Below, piece by piece: positions 1 to 5,844 of a DNA stretch of 9,710 nucleotides. The position numbers and the translations under genes were made by a program. The notes below the pieces were generated by a model. It did not search any database. It was given only the letters and a program-made list of their open reading frames with translations, and was not told the DNA's origin. Source of the DNA: Scatomonas sp963649395 (GTDB lineage: Bacteria > Bacillota > Clostridia > Lachnospirales > Lachnospiraceae). Position 1 is the stretch's first letter. Each line of letters starts with the position of its first letter. The stretch lies in assembly GCA_963649395.1 (NCBI GenBank), contig CAVJHW010000097.1:1-9710 (forward strand), given 5' to 3'.

Positions 1-13
1 GTTGTGGTCTCAA

Positions 14-360
14 TGGACCTGGCGGGAATCGAACCCGCGTCCGAAAATCTGTCCATTCAGGCATCTCCCATCACAGTCATTCTTTTGTCATTCCCTCTGC
101 CATACGCCGGATGACAGGCTTATGGTTTCAGTAGCTTCATCAGTTCTTTTCTCTCCGCAAAGCTTAGGAGGGAAAGTGCCCCGCATCATTTGATGCCGGT
201 ATAACAGGCGCGGGAACCTGTCACCCGACAGCTGCTATCAAGCAGCGAACGCTAATTCTTTATTGTCTGCGTTTAAATTTAATCCCAGGTTGATACGCAG
301 TCCCGGAGCTGCGGATGGCTTCCCAAACTTCAAAATCCCCGTCGAAACCAGTACAAGCCC
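14..360 (-). ncRNA. ssrA: transfer-messenger RNA (tmRNA)
   Basis: One-piece tmRNA for ribosome rescue by trans-translation. The 5' end begins GGGCTTG and pairs with CAGGTCC just before the discriminator A at position 14, forming a 7-bp acceptor stem with G-T wobbles. The conserved TGGTTTCGAC follows the 5' stem, and the 3' part carries a T arm with GGTTCGATTCC. The tag reading frame lies at 238-270. CCA is not encoded: the base after the discriminator is T, so CCA must be added by nucleotidyltransferase. The length of 347 nt is normal. The partner gene smpB lies directly upstream in the same orientation. Ends are set by the acceptor-stem pairing. Confidence 0.96.
238..270 (-). other. tmRNA proteolysis tag reading frame
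   Basis: Inside the tmRNA, after AAATTTAAAC, a resume codon GCA opens a 10-codon frame encoding ADNKELAFAA, followed by TGA and, one codon on, an in-frame-adjacent TAG. With the alanine charged on tmRNA itself the tag would be AADNKELAFAA. The C-terminal Ala-Ala is the usual protease degron. The residue before it is Phe rather than the more common Leu. Confidence 0.85.
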
Positions 361-374
361 TTGTTTCTAAATAA

Positions 375-403
375 AATTTATCACAAGTCCGCCTATGCGT
401 CAA
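375..403 (-). promoter_or_regulatory. ssrA promoter
   Basis: A -35 TTGACG (403-398) and a -10 TAAATT (380-375) are separated by 17 bases, with a TG one base before the -10. Transcription would start about 7 bases upstream of the mature tmRNA 5' end at 360, consistent with 5' trimming by RNase P. This allows ssrA to be transcribed independently of smpB. Confidence 0.7.
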
Positions 404-516
404 GCCCGTTTCCGCAAGTCAGCAACGATTCCTCTTCTGGCTCTGTCACAAATTAGTGGAAACTCTGCCCATCTTCCGGCTCCTCCCGGCTGAATAGAAC
501 TTCCGGCTGCCCCCAC

Positions 517-987
517 TCAATAGAGATTCTTGACCTTGAAATCCCGCTCTGCCTCCCGCCTTTGATCCTTCTTGGCGATGTCCTGGCGCTTGTCATAGAG
601 CTTCTTGCCCTTAGCCAGGCCGATTTCCACCTTAATCAGGGATTTGTGGAAATAGACCTGCAGGGGAACCAGGGTATATCCCTTCTCTGCGATCTTGCCC
701 TGGAGCTTCCGGATCTCCTCCTTATGCAGAAGAAGCTTCCGGACCCGCAGGGGATCCTTGTTGAAAATATTGCCTTTTTCGTAGGGGCTGATATGCATCC
801 CGTAGATATAGACCTCATTGTTCTCTATCCGGATGAAGGATTCCTTGATGGAACACTTGCCCATCCGCAGGGATTTCACCTCCGTCCCATGGAGGGCAAT
901 GCCTGCCTCGTATTTTTCCTCAATAAAATAGTCATGATAGGCCTTCTTGTTGTTGGCAATCAGGCGACTGTTCTTTTCCTTACTCAT
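517..987 (-). CDS. smpB: SsrA-binding protein SmpB
   Basis: SmpB binds the tRNA-like domain of tmRNA and delivers it to stalled ribosomes. The 156-residue product has the conserved N-terminal stretch IANNKKAYHDYFIEEKYEAG, then GTEVKSLR, the NKDPLRVRKLLLH block, KGYTLVPLQVYF, and the basic tail GLAKGKKLYDKRQDIAKKDQ that enters the mRNA channel. An upstream in-frame TTG at 1014 would add nine residues. I prefer ATG at 987 because GAGGAA lies just before it and MSKEKNSRLIANNKK matches the family's usual N-terminus. tmRNA follows 156 bp downstream. In many Clostridia rnr (RNase R) sits between secG and smpB; it is not present here. No clear promoter was seen in the repeat-filled gap upstream. Confidence 0.97.
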   Translation of the reverse strand: MSKEKNSRLIANNKKAYHDYFIEEKYEAGIALHGTEVKSLRMGKCSIKESFIRIENNEVYIYGMHISPYEKGNIFNKDPLRVRKLLLHKEEIRKLQGKIAEKGYTLVPLQVYFHKSLIKVEIGLAKGKKLYDKRQDIAKKDQRREAERDFKVKNLY

Positions 988-1041
988 CTCTTCCTCATGC
1001 TTTCTCTTTTGCAAGGTCCTGCCCCCGGCTCAAGCTCCACC

Positions 1042-1064
1042 CGGTGCAGCATTCCCCTCCGGCT
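1042..1064. repeat. small inverted repeat upstream of smpB
   Basis: Near 1046-1068 TGCAGC and GCTGCA form a 6-bp stem with an 11-base loop. It lies between the smpB start and the dispersed repeat at 1069-1096 and may be part of the same intergenic element. There is no T-run on either side, so it is not a terminator. Boundaries are approximate. Confidence 0.4.
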
Positions 1065-1068
1065 GCAG

Positions 1069-1096
1069 CAATCCGTGTAACCAAAGGTTTGGGTGT
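1069..1096 (+). repeat. dispersed intergenic repeat, copy near smpB
   Basis: This 28-base block matches 3614-3641 at 24 of 28 positions in opposite orientation. Both contain the invariant CAATCCGTGTAACC followed by a short stem AACC-N3-GGTT, whose loop differs (AAA here, CCA there). It overlaps the hairpin at 1086-1111. The match is too long to be chance, and both copies lie in non-coding DNA. Confidence 0.65.
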
Positions 1097-1111
1097 TTTG
1101 ACACCCAAACC
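1086..1111. repeat. perfect 11-bp hairpin in the secG-smpB gap
   Basis: GGTTTGGGTGT (1086-1096) and ACACCCAAACC (1101-1111) form a perfect 11-bp stem with a 4-base loop. On the minus strand only TTTGG follows, so it is at best a weak second terminator after secG. It could instead be an mRNA-stabilising or processing hairpin, or part of the dispersed repeat. Confidence 0.7.
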
Positions 1112-1131
1112 AACAAAACCAGCCCGACAGG

Positions 1132-1165
1132 AAAAAAGCTGCTGCATACCTCTGCATGCAACAGC
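1132..1165 (-). terminator. secG intrinsic terminator
   Basis: Seven bases after the secG stop a 10-bp stem forms (GCTGTTGCAT with ATGCAGCAGC, one G-T pair) with an 8-base loop, followed directly by six T residues on the minus strand. This is a textbook Rho-independent terminator and separates secG from smpB. Confidence 0.9.
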
Positions 1166-1172
1166 CCCTTCA

Positions 1173-1415
1173 TCAAAAGTTTACATTCAGTACTACCGCC
1201 AGCACGATAAATGCGATTGCCATCAGCCGGGTGATCTTCTTCAGGTGCCCTTCTGCGGAACGTCCTTTGTTTCGACTCCAATAGGTGTCAGACATCCCAC
1301 CGGCCAGAGCTCCCAGTCCCTGATCCTTACCCTGCTGCATCAATACTACAACTACCAGTGCAATACAATCTATTGCGAATATTACTGTCAAAATCGTCCG
1401 AATGACTACTGCCAT
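1173..1415 (-). CDS. secG: preprotein translocase subunit SecG
   Basis: Small auxiliary subunit of the SecYEG channel in the cytoplasmic membrane. The 80-residue product has two hydrophobic segments (about residues 4-25 and 60-78). Between them is the conserved SecG loop VVLMQQGKDQGLGALAGG followed by a Ser/Asp/Tyr-containing stretch. ATG at 1415 is chosen because AGGAGG lies 8 bases upstream and the hydrophobic first segment follows at once; the longer in-frame reading to 1472 runs back into the promoter. It has its own promoter (1444-1472) and terminator (1132-1165), so it is probably monocistronic, unlike the common secG-rnr-smpB operon. Confidence 0.95.
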   Translation of the reverse strand: MAVVIRTILTVIFAIDCIALVVVVLMQQGKDQGLGALAGGMSDTYWSRNKGRSAEGHLKKITRLMAIAFIVLAVVLNVNF

Positions 1416-1443
1416 ATCCTCTACCTCCTGCATTTCAAGCCAT

Positions 1444-1472
1444 ATTCTACCACAGCTATTGGTAGATTTCAA
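1444..1472 (-). promoter_or_regulatory. secG promoter
   Basis: A -35 TTGAAA (1472-1467), a 17-base spacer and a -10 TAGAAT (1449-1444), with TG one base before the -10. The predicted start is about 20 bases before the AGGAGG site. CTACC and GGTAG form an inverted repeat across the spacer, which could be an operator or chance. Confidence 0.75.
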
Positions 1473-1530
1473 CCTAATTATTGGTTACCGTGTCAAAAGC
1501 CCTTCAATGAGAATGAAACGGGGATGGGAT

Positions 1531-2961
1531 TCATCCCTGGTAGAGATCTCCGAAGACCTCCTTGCAGAGGTTCTTGCAATATTGCAAGGAAAATCCGCTG
1601 TCCTCCTGCAGAATTCCATTCTGGCTGGCCAGGTCTTCGGTATAATCCTCCAGGAAATAGGTGGTAAAGCTCTGCTGGTTCCAGCCCTTGTGGGTGACCA
1701 GGGGTTTTACTCCATAATTTTCGAAATAGATCTCTGTCCCCTTCTTGTGAACGGTAACATCTGCCATAGCGCCTACCATAGTATTTGCATAGGACTGGTT
1801 GGATACAAAGTTGCCCAGAGAATAATAGACCAGCATCTGGCGTCCGCTGCTTTCATCTACCACCATTTCCACCGGCTGAATCACATGGGGATGGGCTCCT
1901 ATCACCAGGTTGACCCCCTGTTCGAAGAAGAAATTCTTCCATTCTTCCTGCAGTTCACAGGGATAATTCTCATATTCATTGCCCCAATGGGGGCAGACGA
2001 TGATGAAATCCGCCATTTCCTTGGCTCTAGCAATATCCGAGGCCACCTTATCCTCACTCAGCACATTCAAGAGGCAGCAGGTGGTGGGATCCGCCAGCAG
2101 TCCCTCGTAGGAATTGGTCCCGTAGGTATAGTTCAAAATTGCGATCCGAAAGCCTTCCTTCTCATAGACATAGATATTGGAAGCGGCCTCCGGTGTGGCA
2201 GCTATCCCCAGAACGGCTATGTCCGGATGACTGGTGGACCAATAGTTCAGGCAATTGTAGACTCCCTGGGCGCCCTGATCCAGGGTATGGTTGGAGGCCT
2301 GCAAAATCACCCGGAATCCGGCATTGACCAGGGCGTCCCCCTCCTCGTAGGGACTGTTGAAGGCCGGATATCCGCTGATACCCAGCTCTGCCCCTCCCAG
2401 GATGGACTCCTGATTGGCAATGGCGATATCTGCTTCCTGCACGGAAGCCGTGACATTGGCAAATAGGGGATCGAAGCAATATCCCTCCGGGATCTGGCTG
2501 ACGCTGCAAACCGCATCATGGAGGATCACATCTCCTACCATACGGATATGGATGGAGGTATCCACCTTGGCAGCCTCCCTCTCGGCAGCCGCCTTCTCCT
2601 CGGCCTCTCGGCGAGCCTCTTCCTCCCTGGCCCTAGCCTGGCTGTCCTCCTCCGCCGGGGCCAGATTGCCCGCCTGGTCGGAAATTACCAGGTCCCTGGA
2701 TTCCGACTGATTCTGGGATCCTGCATTGGCTCCTGTCTGCCCGGATCCCTTCTGACCCTCCTGGGCCGTCTGACTGGTCCCGGAAGGGTCCTGTCCACCC
2801 TTTCCGGCAGCCCCCGATACTATCACAATCGCAGCCACTGCGGCAGCCACAGCCAGACCTGCAGCAGTCAGGCGGCGACGCAGCTGGCGTTTTCTTCTCT
2901 CCAGCCATCGATTCGTTCCAGCTTCCCGTGGCGTCCTGTCTCTTCTTCTCTGTTCCCTCAT
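1531..2961 (-). CDS. membrane-anchored CapA-family (PGA_cap) metallophosphatase-like protein
   Basis: A 476-residue protein with a basic cytoplasmic N-terminus (1-31) and one membrane segment (about 33-50). A Gly/Ser/Gln-rich linker (51-100) and a charged Glu/Ala/Arg stretch likely to be helical or coiled-coil (104-132) follow. The rest is an extracellular CapA-type domain: GDVILH (143-148), ANQES (182-186), ASNHTLDQG (222-230), CPHWGNEY (323-330), GAHPHVIQ (355-362) and YSLGNF (380-385). These match the metal-binding positions of the metallophosphoesterase-like PGA_cap family, whose founders act in poly-gamma-glutamate capsule synthesis or anchoring. No other cap/pgs gene is nearby, so a capsule role is not supported here; a general cell-surface hydrolase is equally possible. 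ATG at 2961 has GGAGGA 6 bases upstream. The gene ends 58 bp before the secG promoter with no clear terminator. Confidence 0.9.
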   Translation of the reverse strand: MREQRRRDRTPREAGTNRWLERRKRQLRRRLTAAGLAVAAAVAAIVIVSGAAGKGGQDPSGTSQTAQEGQKGSGQTGANAGSQNQSESRDLVISDQAGNLAPAEEDSQARAREEEARREAEEKAAAEREAAKVDTSIHIRMVGDVILHDAVCSVSQIPEGYCFDPLFANVTASVQEADIAIANQESILGGAELGISGYPAFNSPYEEGDALVNAGFRVILQASNHTLDQGAQGVYNCLNYWSTSHPDIAVLGIAATPEAASNIYVYEKEGFRIAILNYTYGTNSYEGLLADPTTCCLLNVLSEDKVASDIARAKEMADFIIVCPHWGNEYENYPCELQEEWKNFFFEQGVNLVIGAHPHVIQPVEMVVDESSGRQMLVYYSLGNFVSNQSYANTMVGAMADVTVHKKGTEIYFENYGVKPLVTHKGWNQQSFTTYFLEDYTEDLASQNGILQEDSGFSLQYCKNLCKEVFGDLYQG

Positions 2962-2992
2962 GGTTCTTCCTCCATGCCCCCTTTACCCGTAT

Positions 2993-3022
2993 ACAGTACC
3001 ACACTTCTACACCGGGATACAA
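2993..3022 (-). promoter_or_regulatory. possible promoter for the CapA-family gene
   Basis: TTGTAT (3022-3017) and TACTGT (2998-2993) are 18 bases apart with TG one base before the second box, about 32 bases upstream of the start codon. The -35 box sits in the loop of an inverted repeat CCGGGA/TCCCGG (3013-3036). The match is only moderate, and read-through from dtd is possible. Confidence 0.35.
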
Positions 3023-3051
3023 GCCTTATTCCCGGAAAAATTTCCGCAAAC

Positions 3052-3089
3052 TGCCGACCTTTCTCCGACTGGGTGCCGACCCTTCTCCG
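3052..3089. repeat. short direct repeat in the dtd-CapA gap
   Basis: Two 16-base copies beginning TGCCGACC (3052-3067 and 3074-3089) match at 15 of 16 positions with a 22-base period. They lie in the 159-bp gap downstream of dtd. Function is unknown; this may be replication slippage. Confidence 0.55.
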
Positions 3090-3120
3090 GCCAGAAGCCT
3101 CCCTCCTGGGGCATATGATG

Positions 3121-3561
3121 CTACAAATTCTCCAAAATAATGGTAAAGGGTCCGTCATTGACCAGGGACACCTCCATATGAGCGCCAAAGCTGCCTGTCT
3201 CTACTACCGCCACCTGCTCCCTGGCCTTCTCAATGATATATTGATAGAGCCTTTCTGCCTCCTGGGGACTTCCCGCCTCTACGAAGCTGGGGCGGTTTCC
3301 CTTCTTGCAATTGGCATAGAGGGTGAACTGGGAGACCAGCAACAGCTGTCCCCCTACCTCCCCCAGGGAGAGGTTGGTCTTACCCTGGTCATCCTCAAAA
3401 ATGCGAAGATGCAGCATTTTCCGCAGATATTTATCGGCCTCTGCCTCTGTATCCCCCTGGCCTACCCCAATCAAGACCAGGTAACCTTGACCAATCGCTC
3501 CGATAATCTCTCCCTCCACCTTAACGCTGGCAGATTGCACTCTCTGAATCACAAATTTCAT
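3121..3561 (-). CDS. dtd: D-aminoacyl-tRNA deacylase
   Basis: DTD hydrolyses D-amino acids (and mischarged Gly) from tRNA in the cytoplasm, preventing their use in translation. The 146-residue product is full length for the family. It starts MKFVIQRVQSASVKV and has LRIFEDDQGKTNLSL, the active-site motif SQFTLYA with its catalytic Thr (about residue 80), RPSF, and ends with VNDGPFT. The Gly-Pro there corresponds to the cross-subunit Gly-cisPro that enforces chiral proofreading. ATG at 3561 is preceded by AAAGGA at suitable distance. In many Firmicutes dtd follows relA; here it stands alone behind a structured leader (3614-3687). No strong promoter was recognised; the AT-rich region upstream has only weak candidates. 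Confidence 0.97.
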   Translation of the reverse strand: MKFVIQRVQSASVKVEGEIIGAIGQGYLVLIGVGQGDTEAEADKYLRKMLHLRIFEDDQGKTNLSLGEVGGQLLLVSQFTLYANCKKGNRPSFVEAGSPQEAERLYQYIIEKAREQVAVVETGSFGAHMEVSLVNDGPFTIILENL

Positions 3562-3613
3562 AGATAAATTCCTTTCGTTTCTGATAGGCGGGAACCCACT
3601 CCCTTTCGTTATG

Positions 3614-3687
3614 ATACCCCAACCTGGGGTTACACGGATTGTTCCGTGCCACGCACTCCCTGGCCGACTGACCTGCTAGCAAGGGGT
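3614..3687 (-). repeat. structured dtd leader; dispersed repeat copy
   Basis: Between dtd and the plus-strand promoters lies a 74-base fold. The outer stem is ATACCCC/GGGGTAT (3614-3620 with 3681-3687 approximately). Inside are a perfect CACGGA-TTGT-TCCGTG hairpin (3633-3648) and a GCCA/TGGC stem; an alternative ACCCCA/TGGGGT hairpin competes with the outer stem. The block 3614-3641 matches 1069-1096 at 24 of 28 positions. On the minus strand, CAGTCGGC followed by TGCGT and CGGAACAAT resembles the repeat at 9396-9499. It could act as a leader regulating dtd, but the repeat nature makes a mobile or structural element as likely. Confidence 0.55.
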
Positions 3688-3718
3688 ATATTGTCAGAAT
3701 ATTTTATCAATTTAATTC

Positions 3719-3748
3719 TTGAAATAGACTCTTCTTTTGTTTTATAAT
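3719..3748 (+). promoter_or_regulatory. upstream promoter (P1) of the plus-strand small RNA
   Basis: TTGAAA (3719-3724), an 18-base spacer and a perfect TATAAT (3743-3748) on the plus strand, in AT-rich DNA. It reads toward the small transcript at 3801-3955. The only gene further along is gpmI on the other strand. Confidence 0.55.
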
Positions 3749-3765
3749 TTTTTTCTATTTTCTTC

Positions 3766-3794
3766 TTGACATTCTTCTTTTTCTCTGTTATACT
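3766..3794 (+). promoter_or_regulatory. proximal promoter (P2) of the plus-strand small RNA
   Basis: A perfect -35 TTGACA (3766-3771), exactly 17 bases, and -10 TATACT (3789-3794) with TG one base upstream (extended -10). T-tracts precede the -35 and could serve as an UP element. This is the strongest promoter in the window. The predicted start is near 3801. Confidence 0.85.
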
Positions 3795-3833
3795 CAACGT
3801 AAGAAAAGCAAAGGAGGACAGACCACCGATCTA

Positions 3834-3911
3834 ATGAACGAGTTACCCCATAATTTTACAGAAAGGACGGTACGGACCACCAAAGACATGAACGATTTAT
3901 CCCATACGTAA
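3834..3911 (+). CDS. possible 25-residue peptide in the small RNA
   Basis: ATG at 3834 opens 25 codons to TAA at 3909-3911, which overlaps the first bases of the terminator stem. The two diverged repeats are in frame (54 bases, 18 codons) and give MNELPH at the start and MNDLSH near the end, with five Thr residues overall. A perfect AAAGGAGG lies at 3810-3817, but 16 bases from the ATG is too far for normal initiation and no alternative start lies closer. The peptide may therefore be an accident of the RNA repeat, or the RNA may be dual-function. There is no downstream plus-strand gene for it to act on as a leader peptide. Confidence 0.3.
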   Translation: MNELPHNFTERTVRTTKDMNDLSHT

Positions 3912-3955
3912 AGAGCCATCTGATGACGAGAAAGTCAGATGGCTCTTGTTTTGTG
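3911..3955 (+). terminator. small RNA terminator, possibly shared with gpmI
   Basis: AAGAGCCATCTGA (3911-3923) and TCAGATGGCTCTT (3935-3947) form a perfect 13-bp stem with an 11-base loop. On the plus strand GTTTTGTG follows. On the minus strand the stem ends in CTCTTTACG, a weaker T-run, so it may also stop gpmI transcripts about 85 bases after the gpmI stop. A second weak hairpin without a T-run lies at 3968-3991. Confidence 0.85.
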
Positions 3956-4033
3956 CTCTTCCAGACCGGAGGACTGCAGATGGTCCCCTCCCTGTAAGAG
4001 CTGGCACAGCTATGGGGCATAAGGCAGGCAGTC

Positions 4034-5590
4034 TTATGCCTTGCGCACCAGGAGAGACTTGCCAGTCATTTCCGCAGGCTGGTCCATCCCCATAAGCTCA
4101 ATCAAGGTAGGCACGATATCCGCCAGCTTGCCTCCCGAAGCCAGACCGTAAGAGGGGTCAGCATTGACCAGGAGGAAGGGAACCGGATTGGTCGTATGAG
4201 CGGTAAAGGGCTCTCCGGTGACCGGATCTACCAGCTGCTCGGCATTGCCGTGGTCGGCGCAGATAAACATCTGCCCTCCGGCGGCCTTCAAAGCTTCTAC
4301 GGCTCTTCCTACGCACTGGTCTACCGCCTCAATGGCCTGGATGGCTGCCTTTTCCACACCGGTATGACCCACCATATCCGGGTTGGCGAAATTGATGATG
4401 ATGACGTCATATTTTCCGGACCCGATGGCCTCCACCAGACGGTCGCAGACCTCATAGGCGCTCATCTCCGGCTTCAAATCATAGGTGGCAACCTTGGGAG
4501 ACTTAACCAGGATTCGATCCTCTCCGGGATTGGGCTCCTCATTGCCCCCATTGAAGAAGAAGGTCACATGGGCATACTTCTCCGTTTCGGCGATCCTTGC
4601 CTGGGTCATATGGTGGGCTGCCAGGTATTGGCCAAAGGTATTCTTCACCTCTTCCTTCTGGAAGGCTACCGTCTTGTTGGGAATGGTTTCATCATACTCG
4701 GTGAAGCAGACATAGGTCAGATCCAGCAGCTTTTCTCTCGCAAATCCTGTGAATTCCGGATCACAGAAGGCTCGGGTAATCTCCCGGGCCCTGTCCGGGC
4801 GGAAATTAAAGAAAATCACGGAATCCCCGTCCTGAATCCTGGTCACCGGCTTCCCATCCTTCCTCATCACGGTAGGAAGCAGGAATTCATCGGTTTTGTC
4901 CTCCTCATAGGAGGCCTGGACCGCAGCTGCCGCATCGCTGCCCCCATCGACACCTTTTCCCTGGGTCAGAGCCAGATAAGCCTTCTCTACCCGATCCCAG
5001 CGATTGTCTCTGTCCATGGCATAATATCTGCCGGAAATCACCCCGATCTGACCCACTCCCAGCTCCTGCATTTTGGCCTGCAGCTCTTCCACATATCCCT
5101 TGCCGGAGGTGGGGGGAGTATCCCTTCCATCCAGGAAGCAATGCACATAGACCTTCTCCAATCCCTGTCTCTTGGCCAGCTCCAGCAGGCCATAGAGGTG
5201 GGTATTATGGCTGTGAACGCCACCGTCAGACAAGAGACCATAGAGATGCAGGGCGGAATTCCTGGCCTTGGCATTCTTCACCGCCCGCAGGAGCTCTTCA
5301 TTTTCAAAGAAATCCCCATCCTCAATGGCCTTGGTAATCCGGGTCAGCTCCTGGTAGACGATCCGACCGGCTCCTATATTCAGGTGACCTACCTCGGAAT
5401 TGCCCATTTGCCCCTCCGGGAGCCCCACGGCCAGACCGCTGGCCTCTCCCTTCACAAAGGGGCATTGACTCATCAGCTGATCCATCACCGGCGTCTTGGC
5501 CTCACATACGGCATTATGCTCACAGGTATCATTGAGACCATATCCATCAAGAATCATCAAAACTGTCGGTTTCTTACGCAAATTCTCCAA
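4034..5590 (-). CDS. gpmI: 2,3-bisphosphoglycerate-independent phosphoglycerate mutase
   Basis: Interconverts 3- and 2-phosphoglycerate in glycolysis using two Mn ions. The product is 518 residues from TTG at 5590, typical for the family. It shows LDGYGL with metal-ligand Asp15, QMGNSEVGH with the phosphorylated Ser65, GGVHSH (123-128), DGRDTPP (154-160), SGRYYAMDRDNRW (186-198), FNFRPDRARE (261-270), and the C-terminal metal motifs NPDMVGHTG and CADHGNAEQ. The frame is open to 5698, and ATG at 5611 is possible. I prefer TTG at 5590 because AAAAAGGAGA lies 7 bases upstream, ATG at 5611 has no ribosome site, and the longer reading translates the tandem-repeat DNA. No promoter was seen upstream; read-through from the ABC operon across the repeat array is possible. 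Confidence 0.96.
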   Translation of the reverse strand: MENLRKKPTVLMILDGYGLNDTCEHNAVCEAKTPVMDQLMSQCPFVKGEASGLAVGLPEGQMGNSEVGHLNIGAGRIVYQELTRITKAIEDGDFFENEELLRAVKNAKARNSALHLYGLLSDGGVHSHNTHLYGLLELAKRQGLEKVYVHCFLDGRDTPPTSGKGYVEELQAKMQELGVGQIGVISGRYYAMDRDNRWDRVEKAYLALTQGKGVDGGSDAAAAVQASYEEDKTDEFLLPTVMRKDGKPVTRIQDGDSVIFFNFRPDRAREITRAFCDPEFTGFAREKLLDLTYVCFTEYDETIPNKTVAFQKEEVKNTFGQYLAAHHMTQARIAETEKYAHVTFFFNGGNEEPNPGEDRILVKSPKVATYDLKPEMSAYEVCDRLVEAIGSGKYDVIIINFANPDMVGHTGVEKAAIQAIEAVDQCVGRAVEALKAAGGQMFICADHGNAEQLVDPVTGEPFTAHTTNPVPFLLVNADPSYGLASGGKLADIVPTLIELMGMDQPAEMTGKSLLVRKA

Positions 5591-5611
5591 AATCTCGTCT
5601 CCTTTTTCCAT

Positions 5612-5638
5612 CTTGGCTCTTTCGGCTCTTTCGGCTCT
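5612..5638. repeat. 9-bp tandem repeat, three copies
   Basis: Three consecutive 9-base units, CTTGGCTCT then TTCGGCTCT twice, lie immediately upstream of the gpmI ribosome site and abut the longer 11-bp array. They are probably of the same slippage origin. Confidence 0.75.
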
Positions 5639-5642
5639 TACT

Positions 5643-5784
5643 TGTCTGCTTCTTGCCTGCTTCTTGTGCGCTCCTTGTCTGCTTTTTGCGCGCTCCACGT
5701 CCGCTTTTTGCGCACTCCATGTCTGCTTTCTGCGCGCTCCACGTCCGCTTTTTCGCGCTCCATGTCCGCTCCTTGCCCGCTTCT
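5643..5784. repeat. 11-bp tandem array between the ABC ATPase and gpmI
   Basis: Thirteen degenerate units of 11 bases (one of 10). Examples on the plus strand are TGTCTGCTTCT, TGCGCGCTCCA, CGTCCGCTTTT and TGTCCGCTCCT. Units ending TCCA and units ending TTTT alternate in the middle, giving a 22-base higher-order period. An 11-bp period is close to one DNA helical turn, so identical faces recur along one side of the helix. The non-multiple-of-3 unit argues against coding selection. A bulged hairpin (CTCCC..CCGG with CCGG.A.GGGAG) lies just beyond at about 5784-5808. Function is unknown: slippage-prone DNA, a protein-binding array, or a phase-variable spacer before gpmI. Confidence 0.85.
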
Positions 5785-5844
5785 CCCTCCGGAGTTGCCC
5801 GGGGGAGCGGGGGACTTACGGCAGCACCGGCGGACTTCCCAGCA

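Larger units (their letters stand above)
3801..3955 (+). ncRNA. candidate small RNA with internal duplication and C-rich motifs
   Basis: A complete stand-alone transcription unit: a strong promoter, about 155 bases, then an intrinsic terminator. The body consists of two diverged copies with a 54-base offset (3811-3864 and 3865-3918). Both carry AAAGGA, GACCACC, a 6-base gap, ATGAACGA and a C-rich CCCAT block; about 23 of 30 core positions agree. The body shows little internal pairing apart from the terminator, leaving GACCACC and (A/U)CCCAU unpaired. Firmicute regulatory RNAs such as RsaE/RoxS use unpaired UCCC motifs to bind ribosome binding sites, so a trans-acting sRNA is a reasonable inference. 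The AGGA motifs might instead bind a protein such as CsrA. It matches no Rfam family I can name. Confidence 0.65.

Noticed and set aside
1521..1537. Hairpin GGGATG/CATCCC at the end of the CapA-family gene as terminator
   Set aside because: The stem is only 6 bp, overlaps the stop codon and is not followed by a T-run.
1402..2466. Long plus-strand frame opposite the CapA-family gene
   Set aside because: It is a shadow of the minus-strand gene and starts inside the antisense of secG. There is no recognisable domain.
3614..3687. tRNA-like cloverleaf in the dtd leader
   Set aside because: The 7-bp outer stem and three inner hairpins suggested a tRNA, but neither strand has a TTCRA-type T loop, a D arm or an anticodon arm.
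3834..3911. Amino-acid attenuator leader peptide (five Thr codons)
   Set aside because: No plus-strand gene follows the terminator, so there is nothing to attenuate.
5643..5784. CRISPR-like array
   Set aside because: Units are only 11 bp, contiguous and degenerate with no spacers, and no cas genes are nearby.
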